A stretch of 22,037 bases of DNA from Zymomonas sp. (GTDB lineage: Bacteria; Pseudomonadota; Alphaproteobacteria; Sphingomonadales; Sphingomonadaceae). Each line of letters starts with the position of its first letter. Position 1 is the stretch's first letter. Of this stretch, positions 1-7,630 are shown piece by piece. A program made the translations under genes and the position numbers. The stretch lies in NCBI GenBank assembly GCA_027489105.1, contig JAIYAJ010000265.1:1-22037 (forward strand), in the 5' to 3' direction. The notes below the pieces were generated by a model that saw only the letters and a program-made list of their open reading frames with translations, ran no database searches and was not told the DNA's origin.

Positions 1-1591
1 AGATGCTGACCGCGAACTGGACGAGCATGGCGCCGATGACGGCGGCGATGATCAGCGCGCCGATCGCCGCGATGACGAACCATATCTGCAGCGAGGGATC
101 GTCGAATACGCGCATCCGGCGGGTTACGCCCATCAGGCCGAGCACATAGAGCGGCATGAAGGCGAGCCAGAAGCCGACGACCCAGCACCAGAAGCTGATC
201 TTGCCCCAGAAGACGTCGAGCTTGAAGCCGAAGGCCTTGGGCCACCAGAAGTTGATCGCCGCGAACAGGCCGAACAGCACGCCGCCGATGATCACATTGT
301 GGAAATGCGCGATCAGGAACAGCGAGTTGTGCAGCACGAAGTCGGCTGGCGGCACCGCGAGCAGAACGCCGGTCATGCCGCCCACGGTGAAGGTCACCAT
401 GAAGGCGATCGTCCACAGCATCGGCAGCTCGAAGCGGATCCGGCCCCGGTACATGGTGAACAGCCAGTTGAAGAGCTTGGCGCCCGTCGGGATCGAGAGC
501 ACCATCGTGGTGATACCGAAGAAGCTGTTGACGCTGGCACCCGATCCCATGGTGAAGAAGTGGTGCAGCCAGACGAGGTAGGACAGAATCGTGATGACGA
601 TCGTCGCGTAGACCATCGAGGTGTAACCAAACAGCTTCTTGCCCGAGAAGGTCGAGGTCACCTCGGAGAAGACGCCGAACAGCGGAAGGATCAGGATGTA
701 GACCTCGGGGTGGCCCCAGATCCAGATCAGGTTCACGTACATCATCGGGCTGCCGCCGAAGTCGTTCGTGAAGAAATTGGTGCCGACATAACGGTCGAGG
801 CTGAGCAGCGCGAGGACGGCGGTCAGCACCGGGAAGGACGCGACGATCAGCACGTTGGTGCACAGCGACGTCCAGGTGAACACCGGCATCTTCATCATCG
901 TCATGCCCGGCGCGCGCATCTTGAGGATCGTGACGACCAGGTTGATGCCCGATAATGTCGTGCCGACGCCCGCTATCTGCAGTGCCCAGATATAATAATC
1001 GACGCCGCTCGCGGGGCTGTAGGCGATCCCCGACAGCGGAGGATAGGCGAGCCAGCCGGTCTGCGCGAACTCGCCCACGAACAGCGAACACATGACCAGG
1101 CCGGCGCCCGCCGCCGTCATCCAGAAGCTGAAATTGTTGAGGAAGGGGAAGGACACGTCGCGTGCGCCGATCTGCAGCGGCACGACATAGTTCATCAGGC
1201 CGGTGACGAAGGGCATCGCCACGAAGAAGATCATGATCACGCCATGGGCGGTGAAGATCTGGTCGTAATGATGGGCGTTGAGATAGCCCTCCGACCCGCC
1301 GAAGGCCATCGCCTGCTGGAGACGCATCATGATCGCGTCGGCGAAGCCGCGCAGGAACATGATCAGGCCCAGCACCATGTACATGATGCCGATCTTCTTA
1401 TGGTCGACGCTGGTGAACCAGTCGCGCCACAGCCAGCCCCAGAGCCGGTAGCGGGTGATCAGGCCGAGCACCGCCGCGCCGCCAATCACCACCGCGACGA
1501 AGGTGGCGACGACGATCGGCTCGTGGAGCGGCAGGACGTCGAGCGACAGTCGCCCGAAGATCGGATCGATCGGAGTGGGAGCGGACGTCAT
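1..1591 (-). CDS. cyoB: Cytochrome bo3 ubiquinol oxidase subunit I (3' end outside window)
   Basis: Catalytic haem-copper subunit of the proton-pumping quinol oxidase in the inner membrane; it oxidises ubiquinol and reduces O2 to water. The frame opens at ATG 1591 and runs 530 codons to the window edge, so about 130 residues of the usual ~660 are missing. Residue positions follow E. coli CyoB with an offset of +10. R81 and D85 (motif [10 protein letters not shown]) match the quinol-site pair. H116 in TAHGVIM is the low-spin haem ligand. H294 in WGHPEVY is a CuB ligand with the cross-linked Tyr at 298. The [10 protein letters not shown] and IAHFHNV motifs carry the other CuB and haem ligands. 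The start lies 17 bp after the cyoA stop behind an AAAGAG-type ribosome site, so the two are co-transcribed. Quinol rather than cytochrome c specificity rests on the CyoA partner and the RGFAD motif. cyoC and cyoD are expected beyond position 1. Confidence 0.96.
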   Translation of the reverse strand, partial: MTSAPTPIDPIFGRLSLDVLPLHEPIVVATFVAVVIGGAAVLGLITRYRLWGWLWRDWFTSVDHKKIGIMYMVLGLIMFLRGFADAIMMRLQQAMAFGGSEGYLNAHHYDQIFTAHGVIMIFFVAMPFVTGLMNYVVPLQIGARDVSFPFLNNFSFWMTAAGAGLVMCSLFVGEFAQTGWLAYPPLSGIAYSPASGVDYYIWALQIAGVGTTLSGINLVVTILKMRAPGMTMMKMPVFTWTSLCTNVLIVASFPVLTAVLALLSLDRYVGTNFFTNDFGGSPMMYVNLIWIWGHPEVYILILPLFGVFSEVTSTFSGKKLFGYTSMVYATIVITILSYLVWLHHFFTMGSGASVNSFFGITTMVLSIPTGAKLFNWLFTMYRGRIRFELPMLWTIAFMVTFTVGGMTGVLLAVPPADFVLHNSLFLIAHFHNVIIGGVLFGLFAAINFWWPKAFGFKLDVFWGKISFWCWVVGFWLAFMPLYVLGLMGVTRRMRVFDDPSLQIWFVIAAIGALIIAAVIGAMLVQFAVSI

Positions 1592-1608
1592 ATTCTCTTT
1601 CCCGGTGA

Positions 1609-2814
1609 TCAGGACGCGCGCCGAGGCGCGGCAGGGGTGGTGTTGGCGGCGAGCGTCAGCAGCGGCGACGATGTACCCGGTCGGCTGAGACCGAAGCCCT
1701 TGAGCGGCGCGAGACTGGTCAGCCTGACCGCTTCCTCGGCGGGTTCGCGCGGCTTCATCGGCGCGCAGCTGGCCGCGACCATCATCGGCTGCGCCGTCGT
1801 CGCGAAGGGGACCGAGCCCCGGCCGGCGAACTTGTCATATTCGAGCGCACGGACATTGTGGATGCCGGCCAGCCCCATGCCGCCGCGCGCGTCGATCGCC
1901 ATCATGTCGCGCATGCACATCTTGCCGGGCTCGACGCAGAGATTGACGACGGCGTCGAACAGACCCTGCTCGACCGCTGCATAGCGCCGCACCGGCTCGC
2001 GCTCGCTGGGCCGCTCCAGCTTCAGATAGGTCGCCCGATCAAGGCGGGCAGGTGCCTTGCGCGCCGCTTCCGCCCAGGCCGCGAAACCCTGCTCGCTCAA
2101 GCCCTTCACGCGGAAGCGCATCGTCGAAAAGCCCGCGCCACTGTAATTGCCCGAAAAGCCCTCATAGGCGCCGGGCTTGTTGAGCACCGCGTGGAGCTTC
2201 GTCTCCATCGCCGGCATCGCGTAGATCTGCCCCGCAAGTGCCGGAACGTAGAAGCTGTTCATCACCGAAGAGGCCGAGATGCGGAAGCGGACTGGCCGAT
2301 CGACCGGCAGCGCCAGCTCATTGACCGTGGCGACGCCCTGCTCGGGATAGATGAACAGCCATTTCCAGTCGAGCGCCACCACCTGCACGTCGAGCGGCCG
2401 GACTTCGGCGGCGACGGGCTTACCCGGGGCGGTGCGCGAGATCGGCCGCCACGGGTCGAGCAGATGGGTGCCGACCCAGGTCAGCGCGCCGAGGCAGATG
2501 ATGATCAGCAGCGGCGCCGACCAGATAACCAGTTCGAGGTGTGTCGAATGATCCCAGTCCGGCTCGTAGCGCGCTTCCTTGTTGGCCGCGCGATACTTCC
2601 AGGCGAAGAGCAGCGTCAGCGCGATCACCGGTACGATGATGAGCAGCATCAACAGGGTCGACATCACAACGAGCCGGCCCTGTTGCATCGCAACATCGCC
2701 AGCGGGGTTGAGCACGACCATGTTGCACCCCGACAGGAGTGCCGCAGCGGAAACCAGCGGCAGACGCTTGGAAATCTGCCAGAGGGCGGTGAGTCGGCGC
2801 GATCGTTCGGACAT
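1609..2814 (-). CDS. cyoA: Cytochrome bo3 ubiquinol oxidase subunit II, lipoprotein
   Basis: Membrane-anchored subunit II of the bo3 quinol oxidase. The 401-residue protein starts with a basic stretch and a hydrophobic segment ending in the lipobox LLSGC (lipidated Cys30). Two membrane segments follow, then the periplasmic cupredoxin domain, with typical quinol-oxidase motifs such as [22 protein letters not shown] and NYSGAGFS. The CuA ligands of cytochrome c oxidases are absent, as expected. The frame is open further upstream to ATG 3003, but that would run through the operator region and into the divergent gene; ATG 2814 puts the signal peptide at the N terminus. No strong ribosome site is visible at this ATG. 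The protein is longer than E. coli CyoA (about 315): an Ala/Pro/Ser-rich tail of roughly 60 residues follows the conserved domain, as if disordered. The tail's role is unknown. Confidence 0.95.
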   Translation of the reverse strand: MSERSRRLTALWQISKRLPLVSAAALLSGCNMVVLNPAGDVAMQQGRLVVMSTLLMLLIIVPVIALTLLFAWKYRAANKEARYEPDWDHSTHLELVIWSAPLLIIICLGALTWVGTHLLDPWRPISRTAPGKPVAAEVRPLDVQVVALDWKWLFIYPEQGVATVNELALPVDRPVRFRISASSVMNSFYVPALAGQIYAMPAMETKLHAVLNKPGAYEGFSGNYSGAGFSTMRFRVKGLSEQGFAAWAEAARKAPARLDRATYLKLERPSEREPVRRYAAVEQGLFDAVVNLCVEPGKMCMRDMMAIDARGGMGLAGIHNVRALEYDKFAGRGSVPFATTAQPMMVAASCAPMKPREPAEEAVRLTSLAPLKGFGLSRPGTSSPLLTLAANTTPAAPRRAS

Positions 2815-2851
2815 GGCGCGCAGGTAGGACGCTACTGCTGCGACGCACATA

Positions 2852-2864
2852 GGACATTTTGTCC
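2852..2864. promoter_or_regulatory. Inverted repeat GGACA-TTT-TGTCC between cyoA and the MFS gene
   Basis: A perfect 5-bp inverted repeat with a 3-bp centre lies 38-50 bp upstream of the cyoA ATG. Its position between the FNR-like box and cyoA suggests an operator or part of the cyoA promoter. A loose -10-like CAAAAT on the minus strand overlaps it, 18 bp from a TTGATC inside the FNR-like box. The regulator is not identifiable from the sequence. Confidence 0.4.
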
Positions 2865-2871
2865 AATCCCT

Positions 2872-2885
2872 TTGATCAGGATCAA
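2872..2885. promoter_or_regulatory. FNR/FixK/Anr-type binding site (TTGAT-N4-ATCAA)
   Basis: The sequence TTGATCAGGATCAA matches the FNR-family consensus TTGAT-N4-ATCAA at every fixed position. It is centred about 64 bp upstream of the cyoA ATG and about 99 bp upstream of the MFS ATG at 2978. A TTGATC on the minus strand of the box could be the cyoA -35. An FNR-type protein bound here would then repress the high-oxygen oxidase under oxygen limitation, and could activate or repress the divergent transporter. Consensus match is direct; the regulatory direction is inference. Confidence 0.75.
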
Positions 2886-2977
2886 TGACCGATAAGCCTA
2901 TGTCCGGCGAAGCGATTCGCGGGAGCATGGACCATGGCCTGTTGGTGTCCGATGCCGGCACCCCGAGGAGTCGAAGG

Positions 2978-4303
2978 ATGAGTGCGCAGTCGATCAACGG
3001 CACGACGGCGGAGCGCGACGCCCGCAGCTTGCACGAAGGCCATCACAAGGTGGCGCCGGGCGAAATTGCGATCGGCGTGGTCATCGGTCGCACCTCTGAA
3101 TTCTTCGACTTCTTCGTCTACGCGATCGCGTCGGTACTCGTCTTTCCCAGCCTCGTTTTTCCCTACGCCGATGCCGTGACGGGCACGCTTTACTCTTTCG
3201 TCATCTTCGCGCTGGCCTTCGTCGCGCGACCGGTGGGCACGCTGATCTTCACCAATGTCGACCGCCTCTACGGGCGCGGCGCCAAGCTGACGATCGCGCT
3301 GTTCCTGCTCGGCGGATCGACGGCAGCCATCGCTTTCCTGCCGGGCTACGAGACGATCGGCCATGGCTCCGCTCTCCTCTTGGCGCTGTTCCGCATGGGC
3401 CAGGGCGTGGCGCTGGGTGGTTCGTGGGACGGCCTCGCTTCGCTGCTGGCGATCAACGCGCCCGAGAAGAAGCGCGGTTGGTATGCGATGCTCCCGCAGC
3501 TGGGCGCCCCGATCGGTCTGGTCGTGGCAAGCCTGCTGTTCACCTTCTTGATTGCGTCGCTGCCCGCGCAGGACTTCCTCGAATGGGGCTGGCGCTATCC
3601 CTTTTTCGTCGCCTTCGCGATCAATGTGGTGGCGCTGTTCGCCCGCCTGCGCATCGTCGTTACGCCCGAATATGACACGCTGTTCGAACACCGCGAACTT
3701 CAGCCGGCTCCACTGCTGGACACCGCACGCACCGAATGGCGGACGATCGCTATGGGCGCTTTCACCCCGCTCGCCAGCTTCGCCATGTTCCATATGGTGA
3801 CCGTCTTCCCGCTGTCCTGGGTTTTCCTGTTCACCGACGACAGCCCGACCCGCTTCCTGTTGATCGAGGCGATCGCCGCCTGCTTCGGTATCGCCGCCAT
3901 CGTCGCCTCGGGCTATCTCTCCGACCGCTTCGGCCGCCGCACCGTGCTTGGCGCATCGGCCGCCGCGATCGCCGCGTTCAGCGGCTTCGCGCCGCAGCTG
4001 CTCGATGCGGGCGAGACCGGCGAGACGATCTTCATGTTGCTGGGCTTCATCCTGCTCGGCCTGTCCTTCGGCCAGTCTTCGGGTGCGCTGTCCTCGCGCT
4101 TCTCCCCGCGCCACCGCTATACGGGATCGGCGCTGACCTCGGACCTCGCCTGGCTGTTCGGCGCGGGCTTCGCGCCGCTTGCTGCTCTTGTTCTTGCGAG
4201 CCAGTTCGGCCTGATGTCGGCAGGCACCTATTTGCTGTCGGGCGCGGCCGCGACGCTCGTCGCCCTGTGGCTCAACCGCGATCTCGCCGAGACGATCGAG
4301 TAA
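2978..4303 (+). CDS. MFS transporter, metabolite:H+ symporter-like
   Basis: Inner-membrane secondary transporter of 441 residues with about twelve hydrophobic segments. The start at 2978 is chosen because GAGGAG sits 7 nt before it; an in-frame ATG at 2885 overlaps the FNR-like box and adds 31 residues unlike the family. The first segment (SEFFDFFVYA) and the RMGQGVALGGSWDG stretch followed by an APEKKRG loop resemble the MHS subfamily (ProP/KgtP-like). The usual GGEW is GGSW here. The second-half motif A is intact (SDRFGRR), while the first-half copy is degenerate (NVDRLYGRG). Substrate cannot be predicted. It is transcribed divergently from cyoA across a shared regulatory region, which suggests oxygen-linked expression. 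An export role cannot be excluded. Confidence 0.85.
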   Translation: MSAQSINGTTAERDARSLHEGHHKVAPGEIAIGVVIGRTSEFFDFFVYAIASVLVFPSLVFPYADAVTGTLYSFVIFALAFVARPVGTLIFTNVDRLYGRGAKLTIALFLLGGSTAAIAFLPGYETIGHGSALLLALFRMGQGVALGGSWDGLASLLAINAPEKKRGWYAMLPQLGAPIGLVVASLLFTFLIASLPAQDFLEWGWRYPFFVAFAINVVALFARLRIVVTPEYDTLFEHRELQPAPLLDTARTEWRTIAMGAFTPLASFAMFHMVTVFPLSWVFLFTDDSPTRFLLIEAIAACFGIAAIVASGYLSDRFGRRTVLGASAAAIAAFSGFAPQLLDAGETGETIFMLLGFILLGLSFGQSSGALSSRFSPRHRYTGSALTSDLAWLFGAGFAPLAALVLASQFGLMSAGTYLLSGAAATLVALWLNRDLAETIE

Positions 4304-4360
4304 GCTTCCACGGATATTGACGCAGGGCGACGATACCGCGCCCGCTCACCAGATGATCCC

Positions 4361-4384
4361 GCGCGCCGGTTCGCCCCGGCGCGC
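4361..4384 (+). terminator. GC-rich hairpin after the MFS gene
   Basis: A perfect 9-bp stem GCGCGCCGG / CCGGCGCGC with a 6-nt loop lies 58 bp after the MFS stop and 87 bp before fbiC. There is no T-tract, so it may slow or end transcription only with Rho, or simply be a structured leader of the following operon. Confidence 0.4.
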
Positions 4385-4470
4385 GGTTGACAAGACTTCC
4401 CACCCTCCCCCAGCACTGACCCAGCCACCGGAACGGCGCAAAAGCGCGGCTGGGGCACGGTCGAGCAAAT

Positions 4471-6816
4471 ATGGGCGAGGATGTGAGGAGCAGCAGCGAA
4501 GGCAGTGCCAGCGCAGCCGAGTGGGACGACCGCCTGACCGTCCTGCCGCTGGCGGAGATGATGGCGATGGCCGAGGCGGCCACGCTCGACGCCCATGGCC
4601 CGGTCGTCACCTATTCGCGCAAGGTCTTCATCCCGCTGACCCGGCTGTGCCGTGACGTCTGCCATTATTGCACCTTCGCCACGACGCCAGCCAAGGTCCG
4701 CATCCCCTATCTGAGCCCCGACGCGATCCGCGAGATCGCCCGCGCCGGCCTCGCCGCCGGATGCCGGGAAGCGCTGTTCACGCTGGGCGACCGCCCCGAG
4801 GACCGCTACCCGGCGGCGCGCGACGCGCTGGCGGCGAACGGACATCTTTCGACGCTCGGCTACCTGCGCGACATGGCGGCGATGGTTCTCGCGGAGACCG
4901 GCCTGCTGCCGCATCTTAACCCCGGCCTGATGGACGCCGCCGACTATGCCGCGCTGCGCCCGGTCGCCGCATCGATGGGCCTGATGCTGGAAAGCAGCGC
5001 CGACCGGCTGTGCGAGCGCGGCGGTCCCCATTTCGGGTCGCCCGACAAACGCCCCGCCGCGCGCCTCGCCGCGATCGAAGAGGCCGGCAAGGCGTCCGTC
5101 CCCTTCACCACGGGGCTGCTGATCGGCATCGGCGAGACGCGGCGCGAACGGATCGAGACGCTGGTCGCGATCCGCGACCTCCATGCGCGCTACGGCCATA
5201 TCCAGGAGGTGATCGTCCAGAATTTCCGGGCGAAGGCGGGCACCCGCATGGCCGGCCACCCGGAACCCTCGCTCGACGACCATCTTTGGACCATCGCCGC
5301 CGCCCGGCTGATCCTCGGCGGCGTGATGACGATCCAGGCACCGCCGAACCTGCACGACGAGGCCGCGCTCGCAGCCCTCGTTCAGGCGGGTGTCAACGAC
5401 TGGGGCGGCGTGTCGCCGGTGACCCCCGACCATGTGAACCCCGAAAAGCCCTGGCCCCATCTCGACGCGCTGGCAGAGGCGACGTCGCGCGCCGGGCGGA
5501 GCCTGCGCGAGCGTCTGGCGATCGGCCCGCGCCATGCGCTCGACGTCGATCGCTGGGCCGATCCTGCGCTGGCACCCGGCATCCGTCGCGCCATCGACGG
5601 CCGGGGCCTGCCGCGCATCGAGGACTGGTCGCCCGGCACGGGGGAGACGCCGCCCATCTTGCCGCCCGTCCAGCGCGGGCGCAGCCGGCGGATCGACGCG
5701 GTGCTGGGTCGCGCGCTGTCCGGCGAAATGCTTGGGGAAGCCGACATCACCGCACTGTTCGGAGCTGAAGATGGCGATCTTCACGCGGTGCTCGCCACCG
5801 CCGACCAGCTGCGCCGGCAGGCGGTCGGCGAGACGATGACCTATGTGGTCAACCGCAACATCAACTACACCAATATATGTCTATACAAATGCGGCTTCTG
5901 TGCCTTTTCCAAGGGTTCGACACGATCCAAGCGCGGGGCCGCCTATCGCCTCGACCTCGACGAGGTCGGTCGCCGTGCGGCGGAAGCCTGGGAGCGGGGG
6001 GCGACCGAAGTCTGCCTGCAGGGGGGCATCCACCCTGCCTTTGACGGACGGACCTATCTCGACATCGTCCGGGCCGTTCGCGCCGCTGCCCCCGATATCC
6101 ACATCCACGCCTTCTCCCCGCTCGAGATCAGCCATGGCGCCGAGACGCTCGGCCTGCCGGTGCAGGATTATCTGGCGCGGCTGCGCGCCGAGGGCCTGTC
6201 GACCCTGCCGGGCACGGCCGCCGAAATCCTCGACCCCGAGGTCCGCGCGATCCTCTGCCCGGACAAGCTGAGCGCCGACGCCTGGCTGGAGGTAATGCGC
6301 GCGGCCCATGGCGTCGGCCTGCGCAGCACCGCCACGATCATGTTCGGCCATGTCGATCGCTATGAGCATTGGGCGCGCCATCTGATCCGCGTCCGCGCAC
6401 TGCAGACCGAGACCGGCGGCTTCACCGAATTCGTCCCCCTGCCCTTCGTGCACATGGAAGCGCCGATCTGGCGCAGGGGTCTCGCGCGGTCGGGGCCGAC
6501 CTGGCGCGAGACGCTGCTGATGCACGCGATCGCGCGGATCGTTCTCCACCCGGTCATCCCCAACATCCAGGCGTCCTGGGTGAAGCTCGGCCCCGACGGC
6601 GTTCGCCAGTTGCTCGACTGCGGGGTGAACGATCTGGGCGGAGTCCTGATGGACGAGTCGATCACCCGCGCCGCGGGCGGGATCAATGGCCAATGCCTCG
6701 ACCGCCAAGCGATGATCGCGCTCGCGCACTCCGCCGCACGCCCCATCGCGCAACGCACCACCTGCTACGACCGCGTCGAGGATCGGCGCACGGCATCCCT
6801 GGAGTATCTGCCATGA
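4471..6816 (+). CDS. fbiC: Bifunctional FO synthase (CofG-CofH fusion)
   Basis: Makes FO (7,8-didemethyl-8-hydroxy-5-deazariboflavin), the chromophore of coenzyme F420, from the flavin intermediate 5-amino-6-ribitylamino-uracil and tyrosine, using two radical-SAM domains. The N-terminal CofG half carries YSRKVFIPLTRLC and the CX3CX2C cluster C60/C64/C67 (CRDVCHYC). The C-terminal CofH half carries NRNINYTNICLYKCGFC with C470/C474/C477. Both clusters are intact. The single 781-residue chain matches the actinobacterial FbiC layout (about 850 in Mycobacterium) rather than separate archaeal CofG and CofH. The N terminus before DDRLTVLPL is short and the ribosome site is weak, so the exact start is uncertain. 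The stop overlaps the next ATG (ATGA), tying it to an F420:NADPH oxidoreductase. cofC, cofD and cofE equivalents are not in the window. Codons around the CofH cluster are unusually AT-rich for this gene. Confidence 0.95.
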   Translation: MGEDVRSSSEGSASAAEWDDRLTVLPLAEMMAMAEAATLDAHGPVVTYSRKVFIPLTRLCRDVCHYCTFATTPAKVRIPYLSPDAIREIARAGLAAGCREALFTLGDRPEDRYPAARDALAANGHLSTLGYLRDMAAMVLAETGLLPHLNPGLMDAADYAALRPVAASMGLMLESSADRLCERGGPHFGSPDKRPAARLAAIEEAGKASVPFTTGLLIGIGETRRERIETLVAIRDLHARYGHIQEVIVQNFRAKAGTRMAGHPEPSLDDHLWTIAAARLILGGVMTIQAPPNLHDEAALAALVQAGVNDWGGVSPVTPDHVNPEKPWPHLDALAEATSRAGRSLRERLAIGPRHALDVDRWADPALAPGIRRAIDGRGLPRIEDWSPGTGETPPILPPVQRGRSRRIDAVLGRALSGEMLGEADITALFGAEDGDLHAVLATADQLRRQAVGETMTYVVNRNINYTNICLYKCGFCAFSKGSTRSKRGAAYRLDLDEVGRRAAEAWERGATEVCLQGGIHPAFDGRTYLDIVRAVRAAAPDIHIHAFSPLEISHGAETLGLPVQDYLARLRAEGLSTLPGTAAEILDPEVRAILCPDKLSADAWLEVMRAAHGVGLRSTATIMFGHVDRYEHWARHLIRVRALQTETGGFTEFVPLPFVHMEAPIWRRGLARSGPTWRETLLMHAIARIVLHPVIPNIQASWVKLGPDGVRQLLDCGVNDLGGVLMDESITRAAGGINGQCLDRQAMIALAHSAARPIAQRTTCYDRVEDRRTASLEYLP

Positions 6817-7469
6817 CCATCACCCCATCGATCGCCATCATCGGCGGCACCGGGAAGCTCGGCGCGGCGATCGCCTATCGCCTTGGCCGTGCGGGCTATC
6901 GCGTGATTCTGGGCTCGCGCGACCCCGCCAAAGCTACCGCCACTGCCGGCGAGCTGGGCGTCGACGCCGCAGAAAGCAATGCCGCCGCCGCGACGGCGGC
7001 CGACATCGTGATCGTCACCGTCCCCTTCGCTGCCCAGGACGCTACGCTGGCCGAAATCGCGCCGCACGTGACGGGCAAGATCGTCGTCGACACGACCGTG
7101 CCGCTCGTTCCCCCGAAGGTCATGCGCGTGCAGATGCCGCCCGAAGGCAGTGCGGCCGTGCGCGCCGCCAGCCTGTTGGGCGAAGGCGTGCGCCTCGTGT
7201 CGGCCTTTCACAATGTCGCCGCGCACAAGCTGGCCTCCGATGCGGACATCGGCTGCGATGTGCTGGTATTCGGCGACGACAGGGACGCCCGCGGAGAGGT
7301 CGTCGCGCTGGCGGATGCGATGGGACTGCGCGGCCTCCACGCCGGCGCGCTGGTCAACTCGGCGGCGGCCGAGGCGATGACCTCGATCCTGATCTTCCTC
7401 AACAAGACCTATCGCGTCGATGGCGCGGGAATCAGGATCACGGGCGCGCTGACGCCACCGGGCGTCTGA
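6813..7469 (+). CDS. npdG: F420:NADPH oxidoreductase
   Basis: Exchanges hydride between NADP(H) and coenzyme F420 in the cytosol, giving F420H2 for F420-dependent enzymes or recovering NADPH. The 218-residue protein opens with a Rossmann nucleotide loop, IIGGTGKLG (residues 9-17), followed by a GSRDPAK stretch (34-40) whose Ser/Arg suit the NADP 2'-phosphate. The later SAFHNVAAHKL and SAAAEAMTSILI segments are typical of the NADPH-dependent F420 reductase family, which is related to the KARI/6PGDH-like reductases. The ATG overlaps the fbiC stop by 4 nt, so translation is probably coupled. The pairing argues that the FO made by fbiC is elaborated to F420. A more general NADP oxidoreductase of the same fold is the main alternative. 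Confidence 0.88.
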   Translation: MTITPSIAIIGGTGKLGAAIAYRLGRAGYRVILGSRDPAKATATAGELGVDAAESNAAAATAADIVIVTVPFAAQDATLAEIAPHVTGKIVVDTTVPLVPPKVMRVQMPPEGSAAVRAASLLGEGVRLVSAFHNVAAHKLASDADIGCDVLVFGDDRDARGEVVALADAMGLRGLHAGALVNSAAAEAMTSILIFLNKTYRVDGAGIRITGALTPPGV

Positions 7470-7480
7470 AAGAACAGCGG

Positions 7481-7515
7481 AATTGCGTCCATTTTGGTGC
7501 GATTTCGCAATTTTT
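7481..7515 (+). terminator. Possible terminator after npdG
   Basis: AATTGCG and CGCAATT can pair across an 18-nt loop, ending in five T residues. A shorter TGCG-ATTT-CGCA hairpin in the same place also precedes the T run. It lies 11 bp after the npdG stop, which suits an intrinsic terminator, but the stem is weak. Confidence 0.4.
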
Positions 7516-7630
7516 CTCGTAGAACTACGTATCTCCGAAAGAAAGCATTTACGACTTTGGTCTTAGATCGACCTGCCGTGTGACGGGGTGGGTTGTACGG
7601 CGTTCACGAAACGATCGCCGGAGATTTCTC

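Noticed and set aside
2885..2977. Earlier ATG start for the MFS transporter
   Set aside because: It overlaps the FNR-like box, has no ribosome site, and adds residues unlike the family; ATG 2978 has GAGGAG at ideal spacing.
2882..4114. Minus-strand open frame (410 codons) opposite the MFS gene
   Set aside because: Glu/Arg/Gln-rich shadow of a membrane protein gene; no ribosome site or domain.
4228..5784. Minus-strand open frame (518 codons) opposite fbiC
   Set aside because: The plus strand carries the intact radical-SAM motifs; the antisense product has no family features.
7580..7630. Earlier ATG start for the chemoreceptor
   Set aside because: It gives an Arg-rich leader before the first membrane helix and lacks a ribosome site, while ATG 7631 has GGAG 7 nt upstream.
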